A stretch of 49,301 bases of DNA from an uncultured Eubacteriales bacterium (GTDB lineage Bacteria; Bacillota; Clostridia; Lachnospirales; Bianqueaceae), in NCBI GenBank assembly GCA_902493345.1, contig CABUPM010000004.1:1-49301 (forward strand), in the 5' to 3' direction. The notes under the pieces were generated by a model, which saw only the letters and a program-made list of their open reading frames with translations, did no database searches and was not told the DNA's origin. A program made the translations under genes and the position numbers. Shown here piece after piece: positions 25,429-33,096 of this stretch (within the stretch, counting starts at the first letter, position 1; each line of letters begins with the position of its first letter).

Positions 25429-25457
25429 ATTATACACAGATGGCGCGGAGTTGTCAA
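25429..25457 (-). promoter_or_regulatory. purA: Consensus promoter of the purA-purC-purB operon
   Basis: A perfect TTGACA (25457-25452) and a perfect TATAAT (25434-25429) with a 17-base spacer, read on the minus strand. Its -35 box lies only 9 bases from the -35 box of the divergent MFS promoter. Confidence 0.9.
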
Positions 25458-25466
25458 GCAAAATAG

Positions 25467-25495
25467 TTGACGGAAAATGTGGGAAATGATACAAT
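25467..25495 (+). promoter_or_regulatory. Promoter of the MFS transporter gene
   Basis: TTGACG (25467-25472) and TACAAT (25490-25495) are 17 bases apart, arranged back to back with the purA promoter. Confidence 0.85.
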
Positions 25496-25532
25496 ACTTC
25501 TATAGCAGAATGTCATATATGGGGGAAAAGTT

Positions 25533-26738
25533 GTGAAGAAAAAGGATTTTGTACTATTTTTCATGTTTGTGTGCCTACATTCCCTGGCGGCCAATTTCGC
25601 CCATCCGGTGACGCCGACGATCATCAAGAACTTAGGGCTGGGTGATTATATGTTTGGCTTGGCATTTGCCGGGATGGCCGGTACGAGCTTCCTGTTCTCG
25701 CCCTTCTGGGGCAAGCTTGCGGATTATGTACAGAGCCGCACCATTCTTCTGATCGGCAATCTGGGATATGTTGTGGGACAGATCCTTTTCAGCATGGGAG
25801 ATTCGGAGTGGAGCATCATGCTGGCCCGATTTGTTTCCGGATTTTTTGTCGGCGGGGTCAATGTCTGCATGCTGACCTATACCGTCAATATGTCGGAAGA
25901 GGCCAAGCGCAGCGGCAGGCTCATGATTCAGGCCACAGCAGCCACCGTATCCGGGACCTTTGGATATCTGATCGGCGGACTGTTGGGAGAGATTTCGGTC
26001 AAGCTGGCGTTTATGATGCAGGCAGGATGCCTTATTTTGGCGGGCCTTTTGTTTTTCTTCTTCCTGAAGGATGATCGGGAAGAGAGGAGCGGCCGGATCC
26101 CCGTCGGGGCAGTTGTCCGCAAGGCCAATCCATTTGCGGCGTTTCTATCGGCGGGTCAATTTATGACGGTGATTTTTGCTGTACTGTTTGCCGTCGTATT
26201 TTTAAGCAACTTTGCTTTTACCTCCTATGACCAGTGCTTTAATTATTATATCAAGGATCAGTTTGGCTTTACCTCCGTTTATAACGGAGCGATAAAGGCT
26301 GCGGTGGGGACGATTTCGCTGGCGGCCAATCTGACGATCTGCCGTTATATCCTGAAAAAGACCAATGTAGCGCGTTCAGAGGTCAAAGTACTTCTGATCA
26401 GCGCCGCGGCATTGTTTGGAGCAATTGCGGGGGACAGGGTTCTGCCCTTTATCCTACTGACAGTACTGTATCTGAGCATGAACGCCGTCTGCGTTCCGGT
26501 ACTGCAATCGTTGGTGGCAGGGGACGCGCCGCGGGAAAAGAGCAATATCGTTATGGGCTTTTACAATGCCATGCGCTCTTTTGGGCAGGTATGCGGAGCC
26601 GCGTTTGCCGGTTTTGCCTATGGGACGGGGCCCAAGGTTCCCTTTCTGTGGTCAGGTATCTCACTTTTGTGCGCGTCCGCAGGGACGGTCATCTATATTT
26701 TCTTAAAGAAAGGAAAAAACTATGTGGGAAAACGTTAA
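25533..26738 (+). CDS. Major facilitator superfamily transporter
   Basis: A 401-residue membrane protein with 12 predicted hydrophobic segments in two halves around a charged central loop (about residues 185-205, KDDREERSGRIP). The loop after segment 2 reads GKLADYVQSRTILL, a version of the MFS G-x-L-a-D-r-x-G-r signature, and the second half repeats the pattern weakly. The substrate is unknown; adjacency to a glycoside hydrolase whose start lies inside its last 17 bases suggests an oligosaccharide or glycoside. The GTG start is preceded by GGGGG. Confidence 0.88.
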   Translation: MKKKDFVLFFMFVCLHSLAANFAHPVTPTIIKNLGLGDYMFGLAFAGMAGTSFLFSPFWGKLADYVQSRTILLIGNLGYVVGQILFSMGDSEWSIMLARFVSGFFVGGVNVCMLTYTVNMSEEAKRSGRLMIQATAATVSGTFGYLIGGLLGEISVKLAFMMQAGCLILAGLLFFFFLKDDREERSGRIPVGAVVRKANPFAAFLSAGQFMTVIFAVLFAVVFLSNFAFTSYDQCFNYYIKDQFGFTSVYNGAIKAAVGTISLAANLTICRYILKKTNVARSEVKVLLISAAALFGAIAGDRVLPFILLTVLYLSMNAVCVPVLQSLVAGDAPREKSNIVMGFYNAMRSFGQVCGAAFAGFAYGTGPKVPFLWSGISLLCASAGTVIYIFLKKGKNYVGKR

Positions 26739-27957
26739 AACCTATGTCAAGGAGAATCTTGCCAGAATGCAGCGGGAGCCGGAAGGGATTCTGCGCTATC
26801 CGTATATTGTCCCGGGGTCGGATACCTATGCGACGACGCTGTGGGACTGGGATTCCTGGTGGACCTGTATCGCGATGGGACAGGCAGAAGAGGAGGTAGG
26901 AGTACAAGGACGCTTCCTGAAGTACGAGAAGGGCTGTATCCTGAACTTCCTGGACCACATGGACGCGGAGGGCAGAATGCCGATCCTGATCACCAATGAT
27001 ACATTTCTGCCCGAAATGGAACGGGATTACTGGAGCAAAAATAACCACAAGCCGGTGCTGGCACAGCATGCCGCGTATATCGTAGAGAAGTGCGGAGATC
27101 TGGAATGGCTGCGGGAGCATCTGCCGGAGTTGGAGATCTTTGTGCTCTTTTATAAGAAATACGCGACTCATAAGGAGACGGGACTGGCGTACTGGTTCAA
27201 TGATTTTGCCGTAGGAGTCGATAATGAGCCGATCGTGTATTTCCGACCGGACGGAAGCTCGGCGGCGCTGTATCTGAATTGCCTCTTGTACCGTGAGGAG
27301 CTCGCGATGGCAAACCTCTGGGAGCGGGCAGGCGAGACGGAAAAGGCACAGTTTTGGCGCTCTTCTGCCGAAGAATTGGCGCAGGCGGTGCGCCGGTACT
27401 GCTGGGATGAGCGGGATGGCTGTTTTTATTCGGTGGATCTGGCGCTGCAGCCGGTGGAAAAGGACCGGTGGCTCCATCATGAGGCGCCCAGAAGCTGGCC
27501 TTGTCTGATCATGCGTCTGGATACATGGACCAATTTCTTGCCGCTATGGGCGGGAATCGCCACACCGGAGATGGCGGAGCGCGCAGTCAGACGCCTGACC
27601 GATCCGGCATCCTTCTGGGGTGCCTATGGTGTGAGAACGCTCTCCAAACAGGAGGCCATGTATAATCTTAAACCCACCAACAACCCGTCCAACTGGCTCG
27701 GCCCGGTCTGGGGCGTTTCCAATTATATGGTATTCCGCGGCTTGCAGCGCTATGGAATGGAGAAGGAAGCGGCGGAGATGGCGCGCAGGAGCGCGGAGCT
27801 TTTTGAAAAAGACGTGGCCGAGACAGGTACCATGCATGAGTATTATGATCCGGACACCGGACGCGGGATCCGGACGCCGGATTTCCAGAACTGGAACTGT
27901 CTGGTGCTCAATATGATCGCGTATCTGGAAGGCAGAAAACAAGTTACAGAATTTTAA
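26722..27957 (+). CDS. GH63/trehalase-like glycoside hydrolase (MGH1-like (alpha/alpha)6 barrel)
   Basis: 411 residues without a signal peptide. The TTLWDWDSWWTCIAMGQ segment (38-54), RPDGSSAALYLNCLLY, LWAGIATPEMAERAV and NPSNWLGPVWGVSNY are typical of the (alpha/alpha)6 catalytic domain shared by GH63, GH37 and mannosylglycerate/glucosylglycerate hydrolases. The GH63 eukaryotic-type N-terminal domain is absent, so it is close to the compact MGH1-like group. The substrate cannot be set from sequence; a small alpha-glucoside or mannoside is plausible. It overlaps the MFS gene by 17 bases, which suggests uptake and hydrolysis of one substrate. No terminator follows. Confidence 0.85.
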   Translation: MWENVKTYVKENLARMQREPEGILRYPYIVPGSDTYATTLWDWDSWWTCIAMGQAEEEVGVQGRFLKYEKGCILNFLDHMDAEGRMPILITNDTFLPEMERDYWSKNNHKPVLAQHAAYIVEKCGDLEWLREHLPELEIFVLFYKKYATHKETGLAYWFNDFAVGVDNEPIVYFRPDGSSAALYLNCLLYREELAMANLWERAGETEKAQFWRSSAEELAQAVRRYCWDERDGCFYSVDLALQPVEKDRWLHHEAPRSWPCLIMRLDTWTNFLPLWAGIATPEMAERAVRRLTDPASFWGAYGVRTLSKQEAMYNLKPTNNPSNWLGPVWGVSNYMVFRGLQRYGMEKEAAEMARRSAELFEKDVAETGTMHEYYDPDTGRGIRTPDFQNWNCLVLNMIAYLEGRKQVTEF

Positions 27958-27967
27958 TGTTTTTCAG

Positions 27968-27996
27968 TTGCCGAAAGAGAGGATCTATGGTACAAT
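27968..27996 (+). promoter_or_regulatory. Promoter of the RpiB-like gene
   Basis: TTGCCG (27968-27973) and TACAAT (27991-27996), 17 bases apart. The predicted start is near 28003, just before a palindrome at 28019. Confidence 0.7.
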
Positions 27997-28018
27997 AGAA
28001 AACAGAAGAATCCTGATT

Positions 28019-28030
28019 CGGTAATTACCG
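28019..28030. promoter_or_regulatory. Perfect 12-bp palindrome, candidate operator
   Basis: CGGTAATTACCG lies about 16-27 bases after the predicted start of the RpiB-like transcript, a position suited to repressor binding. No regulator is known for it. Confidence 0.4.
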
Positions 28031-28069
28031 GGTATAGGTATAATTTTTCACGAAAAGGAGAGGTTTCCA

Positions 28070-28708
28070 ATGAAAATTGCTGTTATCAACGAGAACAGTC
28101 AGGCGGCTAAGAACGAACTGATTGTCAGCACATTGAAAAAGGTTGTTGAGCCCATGGGCCATGAAGTATTCAATTATGGTATGTATGCGGCGGATGACAA
28201 GGCACAGCTCACTTATGTGCAGAATGGTATTCTGGCAGCGATCCTGCTGAATTCTGGCGCGGCTGATTTCGTTATCACGGGCTGCGGTACTGGTGAAGGC
28301 GCGATGCTGGCCTGCAATTCTTTCCCCAAGGTACTGTGCGGACATATCGAGTCCCCGCTGGACGCGTATCTGTTCTCTCAGGTTAATGACGGAAACTGCG
28401 TAGCACTGCCGTTTGCCGAGAACTTTGGCTGGGGCGGAGAGCTGAATCTGCAGTACATTTTTGAGAAGCTGTTCTGTGCGCCGGGCGGCGGCGGCTATCC
28501 TCCGGAGAGAGTTGTTCCGGAGCAGCGCAACAAGAAGATTCTGGATGCCGTTAAGGAAGTAACGCACACGGATCTGGTAACGATCCTCAAGAATCTGGAT
28601 CAGGATCTGGTCAAGGGCGCGGTAGCCGGAGAGCATTTCCAGGAGCTGTTCTTTGCAAACTGCAAGTGCGATAAGATTGCAGCGGCAGTTAAGGAACTGT
28701 TGGCATAA
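28070..28708 (+). CDS. RpiB/LacA/LacB-family sugar-phosphate isomerase, long form
   Basis: A 212-residue protein. The N-terminal 150 residues show the RpiB fold (MKIAVINENSQAAKNELIV; GCGTGEGAMLACN at 71-83; a conserved Cys within it; CGHIESPLDAYLFSQVNDGN). Standard RpiB proteins have about 145 residues; this one adds about 60 C-terminal residues. Long forms occur in uronate/pectin catabolic clusters, where they are thought to isomerise a 5-keto-4-deoxyuronate-type sugar or its phosphate, and the window also has kdgK and GH105. The exact substrate is therefore open. AAAGGAGAGG precedes the ATG; a terminator follows. Confidence 0.87.
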   Translation: MKIAVINENSQAAKNELIVSTLKKVVEPMGHEVFNYGMYAADDKAQLTYVQNGILAAILLNSGAADFVITGCGTGEGAMLACNSFPKVLCGHIESPLDAYLFSQVNDGNCVALPFAENFGWGGELNLQYIFEKLFCAPGGGGYPPERVVPEQRNKKILDAVKEVTHTDLVTILKNLDQDLVKGAVAGEHFQELFFANCKCDKIAAAVKELLA

Positions 28709-28715
28709 AAACATA

Positions 28716-28741
28716 GGCGCCGGTGTACCGGCGCCTTTTTC
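28716..28741 (+). terminator. Terminator of the RpiB-like gene
   Basis: The 8-bp stem GGCGCCGG/CCGGCGCC has loop TGTA and six T residues. GH112 follows only 18 bases later with no room for its own promoter, so read-through here probably sets its expression. Confidence 0.9.
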
Positions 28742-28759
28742 TATTCAGGGGGGAAAGGC

Positions 28760-30910
28760 ATGAGTACTAAGGGCGATTTTACTTTACCGGGAGAATCCGG
28801 TTATGAGCAGTTGACCCTGCGTCTGGCGGAAAAGTGGGGCGCGGATGTAATTCGCGACAGTGACGGAACCAAATTGTCCGATGAGATTCTGGAAGCGGGA
28901 TATGGGATCTATTCCACCGTCTGCGTGATTCGTGAGCATAACGCGTGGGCTAAGATGCATTCCGAGATGCAGCAACAAAGCTTTCTGATGGCGGGACCCA
29001 TGGTAGCACAGAGCAGTCAGCTGACGATCCCGTTGATGGAGTCCTATTATCAGGAGCAGTTCCAGATCAATGATTCACCGGAGTCTCTGGCATATTGGCA
29101 GGTCTATGACAGAACGACGGAACAGGAGGTTCCCAGAGAGCGCTGGAGCTATGACAAGGCCTCTGGAAGCGTGCGGATCGATGGCTGCAAGGCGTGGCAT
29201 GAATACACGGTCAATTTTATGGCATACCGGATCTGGGAAGAGATCTCGATGTACAACCATGTGACCAATCACTGGGACAAGGAACATCTGATGCAGCTGG
29301 ATCCCAGGCATCCGGCCGTGCAGGAGTATCTCCTGGACTGGATGGAGACATGGTGCAAGGAGCATCCGATGACGACGGTGGTTCGCTTTACTTCGCTGTT
29401 TTACAATTTTGTCTGGATCTGGGGAAGCGATCTGCGTCGGCAGAACCGCTATACGGATTGGGGCTCCTATGATTTTACAGTAAGTCCGCTGGCGCTGGAC
29501 GAGTTCCAGAAGGCATACGGCTATCGGATGACATCGGAGGATTTTATCCATCAGGGCAAGCTGCACGTGACGCATATGCCTCCGGAAGAGCGTCAGAAAG
29601 ACTGGATGGCATTTATCAACCGTTTCGTCGTGGACTTTGGCAAAAAGTTGGTAGAGATCGTACACCGTTACGGGAAAAAGGCCTATGTATTCTATGATGA
29701 CAGTTGGGTAGGACTGGAGCCGTATCGTGATACATTTGCGCAGTTTCAGTTTGACGGCCTGATCAAATGTGTGTTTTCCGGCTATGAGGCCAGACTGTGC
29801 GCCAATGTGCCGGGCGTGGTTCATGAACTGCGCCTGCACCCGTACCTGTTCCCAGTAGGACTGGGCGGCGCGCCGACCTTTACAGAAGGCGGCAATCCGG
29901 CATTAGATGCGAAAAAATACTGGGTCAGTGTGCGTAGAGCCCTGCTGAGGCAGACCGTGGACCGGATCGGACTGGGAGGTTATCTGCATCTGACCGAGGC
30001 CTTTCCGGACTTTCAGGATACGATTGAAGAGATCGCAGATGAATTCCGCTCGATCAAAAAACTGCATGGAGCAGGCGGGCCGGTGCAGCTGAAGGCCCAT
30101 GTCGCGGTGCTTCACAGCTGGGGAAAGCTTCGTTCCTGGACATTGTCCGGACATTTTCATGAGACATGGATGCACAACCTGATTCACATCAATGAAGCGC
30201 TGTCCGGACTGCCGGTTGAAGTCAGCTTTATTGATTTCGATGAGGTCAGGAAGGGGGATCTGAGTAAGTATCAGGTCATTATCAATGCCGGACGTGAGAA
30301 CGATGCCTGGAGCGGCGGCGATGCCTGGAAGGATGAAGAGGTTGTTGCCAGACTTACCGCATGGGCGGCCGCAGGCGGTATGCTGATCGGCGTTGGAGAG
30401 CCGTCCGCTGTTGAGGGATTCCACAGGCGCTTTAGAATGGCGCAGGTGCTGGGCGTGGATCTGGACCGGGGCGAGAGAGTGTGCCATGGACGCTACAGCT
30501 TTACAGTGCAGGAGGATCCGGAGGGGATCGTCGGAAAGTGTCAGTGGAGACCGAAAGAGGGAATCTATCTGACCGATGGAGAAACGCAGGTATATCAGGC
30601 GGACGGCAATTTGCCGCTGGTGACGGAGCATCCTTTTGGTAAGGGCTGTGGAATCTACATGTCCTCTTTCGAGAAGGATATCTATTCCATAAGACTGTTG
30701 CTGAATCTCCTGATGAAGGCGGGTGGACAGAGCTGGGAAGATGCCTGGGTGACGGACAACCCGGCTGTAGAAGCCGCGTATTTTTCAGAGAAAAATACAC
30801 TGGTCATGATCAACAATACAGCCGAAAAACAAAAGGCAAGTATCAATGTACACGGACAGGCAGCCGAGGCGCAGCTGGAGCCCTTCGGAAGCGCATATCT
30901 GTGTCTGTGA
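28760..30910 (+). CDS. GH112 beta-galactoside phosphorylase (galacto/lacto-N-biose or galactosyl-rhamnose phosphorylase)
   Basis: A 716-residue protein with the diagnostic GH112 N terminus (FTLPGESGYEQLTLRLAEKW, WGADVIRDSDGT), VVRFTSLFYNFVWIWG, the general-acid segment VFYDDSWVGLEPY (D313/D314), LHPYLFPVGLGGAPTF and RIGLGGYLHL. Family members cleave beta-1,3-galactosyl-N-acetylhexosamine (mucin core, milk-sugar unit) or beta-1,4-galactosyl-L-rhamnose with phosphate to give galactose-1-phosphate. There is no signal peptide, so it acts on an imported disaccharide. The nearby pectin-type genes favour galactosyl-rhamnose, but sequence alone does not decide. No N-acetylhexosamine 1-kinase gene is adjacent. 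GGGGGGAAAGG precedes the ATG. Confidence 0.92.
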   Translation: MSTKGDFTLPGESGYEQLTLRLAEKWGADVIRDSDGTKLSDEILEAGYGIYSTVCVIREHNAWAKMHSEMQQQSFLMAGPMVAQSSQLTIPLMESYYQEQFQINDSPESLAYWQVYDRTTEQEVPRERWSYDKASGSVRIDGCKAWHEYTVNFMAYRIWEEISMYNHVTNHWDKEHLMQLDPRHPAVQEYLLDWMETWCKEHPMTTVVRFTSLFYNFVWIWGSDLRRQNRYTDWGSYDFTVSPLALDEFQKAYGYRMTSEDFIHQGKLHVTHMPPEERQKDWMAFINRFVVDFGKKLVEIVHRYGKKAYVFYDDSWVGLEPYRDTFAQFQFDGLIKCVFSGYEARLCANVPGVVHELRLHPYLFPVGLGGAPTFTEGGNPALDAKKYWVSVRRALLRQTVDRIGLGGYLHLTEAFPDFQDTIEEIADEFRSIKKLHGAGGPVQLKAHVAVLHSWGKLRSWTLSGHFHETWMHNLIHINEALSGLPVEVSFIDFDEVRKGDLSKYQVIINAGRENDAWSGGDAWKDEEVVARLTAWAAAGGMLIGVGEPSAVEGFHRRFRMAQVLGVDLDRGERVCHGRYSFTVQEDPEGIVGKCQWRPKEGIYLTDGETQVYQADGNLPLVTEHPFGKGCGIYMSSFEKDIYSIRLLLNLLMKAGGQSWEDAWVTDNPAVEAAYFSEKNTLVMINNTAEKQKASINVHGQAAEAQLEPFGSAYLCL

Positions 30911-30927
30911 CGGACCAGATAAAAGAA

Positions 30928-30973
30928 AAACAGAACGGCGTTGTCGCTTTTGCGCGGCAGCGCCGTTCTGTTT
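30928..30973. terminator. Bidirectional terminator between GH112 and DUF4097 genes
   Basis: Perfect 13-base arms AAACAGAACGGCG and CGCCGTTCTGTTT enclose an inner region that can pair further. A- and T-rich flanks serve both convergent genes. Confidence 0.88.
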
Positions 30974-30978
30974 ATTCT

Positions 30979-32403
30979 TTAAGGTTGAATGTGAATATTT
31001 CCGGAGAGGGTAGCAGCCTGCAGCGTCTGCGGTCCGTTTCCATAACGATAGACATTGTTGGATTTTTGAAGGGGAAGCGGGCTGGAGACATCTCCAAAGT
31101 TGCTGGAGGCCTGAATCTGAAAGTCCTCCGCATTGGGAAGGGTAAGGGAGATATTGCTGCTGGTCGTCTTTACCTGGATGTTGCCGGTGATCTCCTTCCA
31201 AGCCAGATCCATGGATCCGGAGATGGAGGAGCTTTCAAAGCTGCCGTTCAGAGAAGCAAAATCAGCATGAATATCTCCGTTGGTTGCCCGTAACGAGGTA
31301 TCCTGGCAGGAAGTGACATCGACGGAGAGATCTCCGGAGGTGGTATAAGCACTGATCGGAGCGAAACAGCTGTCGGAGCGAATCTCTATATCCCCGGCAT
31401 TGGTTATAAGCGAAGCCGGTCCATAGATTTTACCAGCGTTCAGAGCGATATCTCCGGAGATGCTTTTTAATTTCAGATCTCCACAGAACTGCTCCGCCTG
31501 GATCTCCAGATCTCCGGAGAAACTCTCTATTTTGGCATTTCCATAACAGGAAGCTTTAGAAAAAGAGATATCACCGGCAGTGGCGTGCAGAAGGAGGGCA
31601 GAAGCATCCACTCCGGTAAGGGTGAGGTCGCCGACGGTCGTTTCCATATCAAAAAATGGAGAGAGATGAGCCGGAAGGAGGATCTCAACCGAGTAGGAAC
31701 GGGTGCTGTGCAGCTGACGTTTTTCCTGAGAGAGTGTCAGAACACCGTCGTTACACATAACGTACAGATTGGGAATGGCTGCGCTGTACCGGACGGTAAT
31801 ACCAGAGCCTTCCTGTCTGCGCACCGTAACATCGGCATTCAGAATACGGACATAGACCTTATCCAGCGTCTCTCCCGCAAAGTCCAGCTGTTCCTTTTCG
31901 TCCTCTATAATATCCGGATGGATGGAAAAATCCATAGAACCAAGCTTTGAGGAAACATTGCTCAAGACACGCTCAATGGTATGGGAAATGGAGTTGAGAT
32001 CAAAGCTCTTGAAAGAATTGGTAGCAGAGGTCTCTTGTTTTTCGGTTTCCGGGGCTTCCTCAGGTGCTTCTTCCGTGGGTTCTTCCGAATTTGGCTCAGA
32101 GAGGGGCAGAACCGGCATCTTTCGGGGAGTACTCTTTTCCGCACGGCGCTGTATGATCGCATCGGTCCCGGAGATCGCCGAAGCTTCTGCCTGAAGCTGA
32201 CCGGCCAAGGCTGCTTCTTCATAGAACTGCTGAGCCAGTTCTACCGGGTCTCCCAAGTGGGCCGCGGCCTCTTCCTCGCTGCAGCCATTGGCGGCCGCCT
32301 GTGTAAAGTGTTCGTCCAGATCGGACAGCACCTCGTCACGCCAGACCGGATTGACATGGGTCAGACGCGCCTGCAAAATATTCATAAATTCCTGCTTATT
32401 CAT
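30979..32403 (-). CDS. DUF1700 (HAAS) plus DUF4097 beta-helix fusion protein
   Basis: 474 residues from ATG 32403 (AGGAAGG upstream; eight-base overlap with padR). Residues 1-60 are the HAAS/DUF1700 helical domain (NKQEFMNILQARL, DEVLSDLDEHFTQA, AAAHLGDPVELAQQF), which in relatives often accompanies PadR regulators. An acidic Glu/Pro-rich linker (about 95-130) follows. Residues 175-474 are a DUF4097 repeat fold with a recurring (S/A)GDI/L pattern every about 20-23 residues (ATAGDISFSK, SFSGDLEIQA, SISGDIALNA, TNAGDIEIRS, TTSGDLSVDV), suggesting a beta-helix. No membrane segment is present, although DUF1700 proteins are often membrane-bound. Its function is unknown; an envelope-stress role is an inference from the padR pairing. 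Confidence 0.85.
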   Translation of the reverse strand: MNKQEFMNILQARLTHVNPVWRDEVLSDLDEHFTQAAANGCSEEEAAAHLGDPVELAQQFYEEAALAGQLQAEASAISGTDAIIQRRAEKSTPRKMPVLPLSEPNSEEPTEEAPEEAPETEKQETSATNSFKSFDLNSISHTIERVLSNVSSKLGSMDFSIHPDIIEDEKEQLDFAGETLDKVYVRILNADVTVRRQEGSGITVRYSAAIPNLYVMCNDGVLTLSQEKRQLHSTRSYSVEILLPAHLSPFFDMETTVGDLTLTGVDASALLLHATAGDISFSKASCYGNAKIESFSGDLEIQAEQFCGDLKLKSISGDIALNAGKIYGPASLITNAGDIEIRSDSCFAPISAYTTSGDLSVDVTSCQDTSLRATNGDIHADFASLNGSFESSSISGSMDLAWKEITGNIQVKTTSSNISLTLPNAEDFQIQASSNFGDVSSPLPLQKSNNVYRYGNGPQTLQAATLSGNIHIQP

Positions 32404-32869
32404 GGGAATCCTTCCTTTCATTAAAGAATGAATGTAATGTTTGATTCAAAGCGGCGGAGAGTTCTTCTGTCATCCTTCCGAGATCTTGCCCCAGGTTCTC
32501 CAGATTCTGCGTATTTTTATTCAGAAAGTTCTGCCACTCGGCGGAGAATTCTGTGAGCTTACGGTGCAGCAGGATCGAGTAGACGCCCTGGACAAATTCA
32601 TTCCATTCGGCAGTGGCAGCCGCAAGCACTTCGCGTCCATGCTCGGTGATCCGGTAGTATTTTCGCGGAGGTCCGCTGGTGGACTCCTGCAGGTAGGTTT
32701 CCACCTGACCGTCGTCCTTCAGACGGCGAAGCAGGGGATAGATCGTTCCTTCTGTAATAGAGATATGCTGAGAGATCTGTGTCACAAGATCGTATCCATA
32801 ACAATCACCCTCTGTTAATACGGCCAGTACACATAACTCCAGCGCCCCTTTTTTGAATTGGGCATTCAT
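32396..32869 (-). CDS. PadR-family transcriptional regulator
   Basis: 157 residues from ATG 32869 (AGGAGG upstream). The winged helix covers residues 1-85: KGALELCVLAVL, GYDLVTQISQHI, TEGTIYPLLRRLKDDG and RKYYRITEHGREVL; the C-terminal helices (from about 90) serve dimerisation. PadR proteins repress neighbouring genes and themselves in response to a ligand or stress. It is co-transcribed with the overlapping DUF1700/DUF4097 gene. Candidate sites for autoregulation lie in its promoter (32920-32934) and at 32952-32975. Confidence 0.94.
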   Translation of the reverse strand: MNAQFKKGALELCVLAVLTEGDCYGYDLVTQISQHISITEGTIYPLLRRLKDDGQVETYLQESTSGPPRKYYRITEHGREVLAAATAEWNEFVQGVYSILLHRKLTEFSAEWQNFLNKNTQNLENLGQDLGRMTEELSAALNQTLHSFFNERKDSHE

Positions 32870-32909
32870 TAGATCGCCTCCTAGAGAGATAATTTTTGAA
32901 GCTGAATAC

Positions 32910-32938
32910 AGTATAACATATAATATTGTATTATGCAA
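32910..32938 (-). promoter_or_regulatory. padR promoter with an inverted repeat in the spacer
   Basis: On the minus strand TTGCAT (32938-32933) and TATACT (32915-32910) are 17 bases apart. The spacer holds ATAATA-TTG-TATTAT (32920-32934), a plausible PadR autoregulatory site. Confidence 0.65.
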
Positions 32939-32951
32939 GGTACTGTGCAAA

Positions 32952-32975
32952 GATTTTAAAAATATTTTTAAAATC
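32952..32975. promoter_or_regulatory. Perfect 24-bp palindrome between divergent promoters
   Basis: The half-site GATTTTAAAAAT is followed directly by its exact reverse complement. It lies between the -35 boxes of padR (32938) and the radical SAM gene (32988), so a bound dimer could control both. It has only A-T pairs except for the outermost one. No T-run use as a terminator is likely because no gene ends here. Confidence 0.6.
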
Positions 32976-32987
32976 ACAAACATTTGT

Positions 32988-33016
32988 TTGCAAAACGCAA
33001 AGATATATGTTATACT
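32988..33016 (+). promoter_or_regulatory. Promoter of the radical SAM gene
   Basis: TTGCAA (32988-32993) and TATACT (33011-33016) are 17 bases apart; the start is near 33023, directly upstream of SOS-like boxes. Confidence 0.8.
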
Positions 33017-33028
33017 CTGAACATGAAA

Positions 33029-33085
33029 CGAAAACATGTTCGATTTATGCGAGAAATAAAGAAAATATGTTCGAACAAACTTTCG
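33029..33085 (+). promoter_or_regulatory. Cluster of LexA/DinR (SOS) box-like sites
   Basis: Compared with the Gram-positive SOS box CGAAC-N4-GTTCG, CGAAAACATGTTCG at 33029-33042 and CGAACAAACTTTCG at 33072-33085 each differ at one position; AGAAAATATGTTCG at 33060-33073 differs at two. All lie just after the predicted transcription start of the radical SAM gene, where LexA binding would block transcription. Confidence 0.55.
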
Positions 33086-33096
33086 AGGAGAGTAAG

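Noticed and set aside
25319..25434. Purine riboswitch in the purA leader
   Set aside because: The conserved core and paired helices of purine riboswitches were not found; only a weak hairpin with a T-run is visible.
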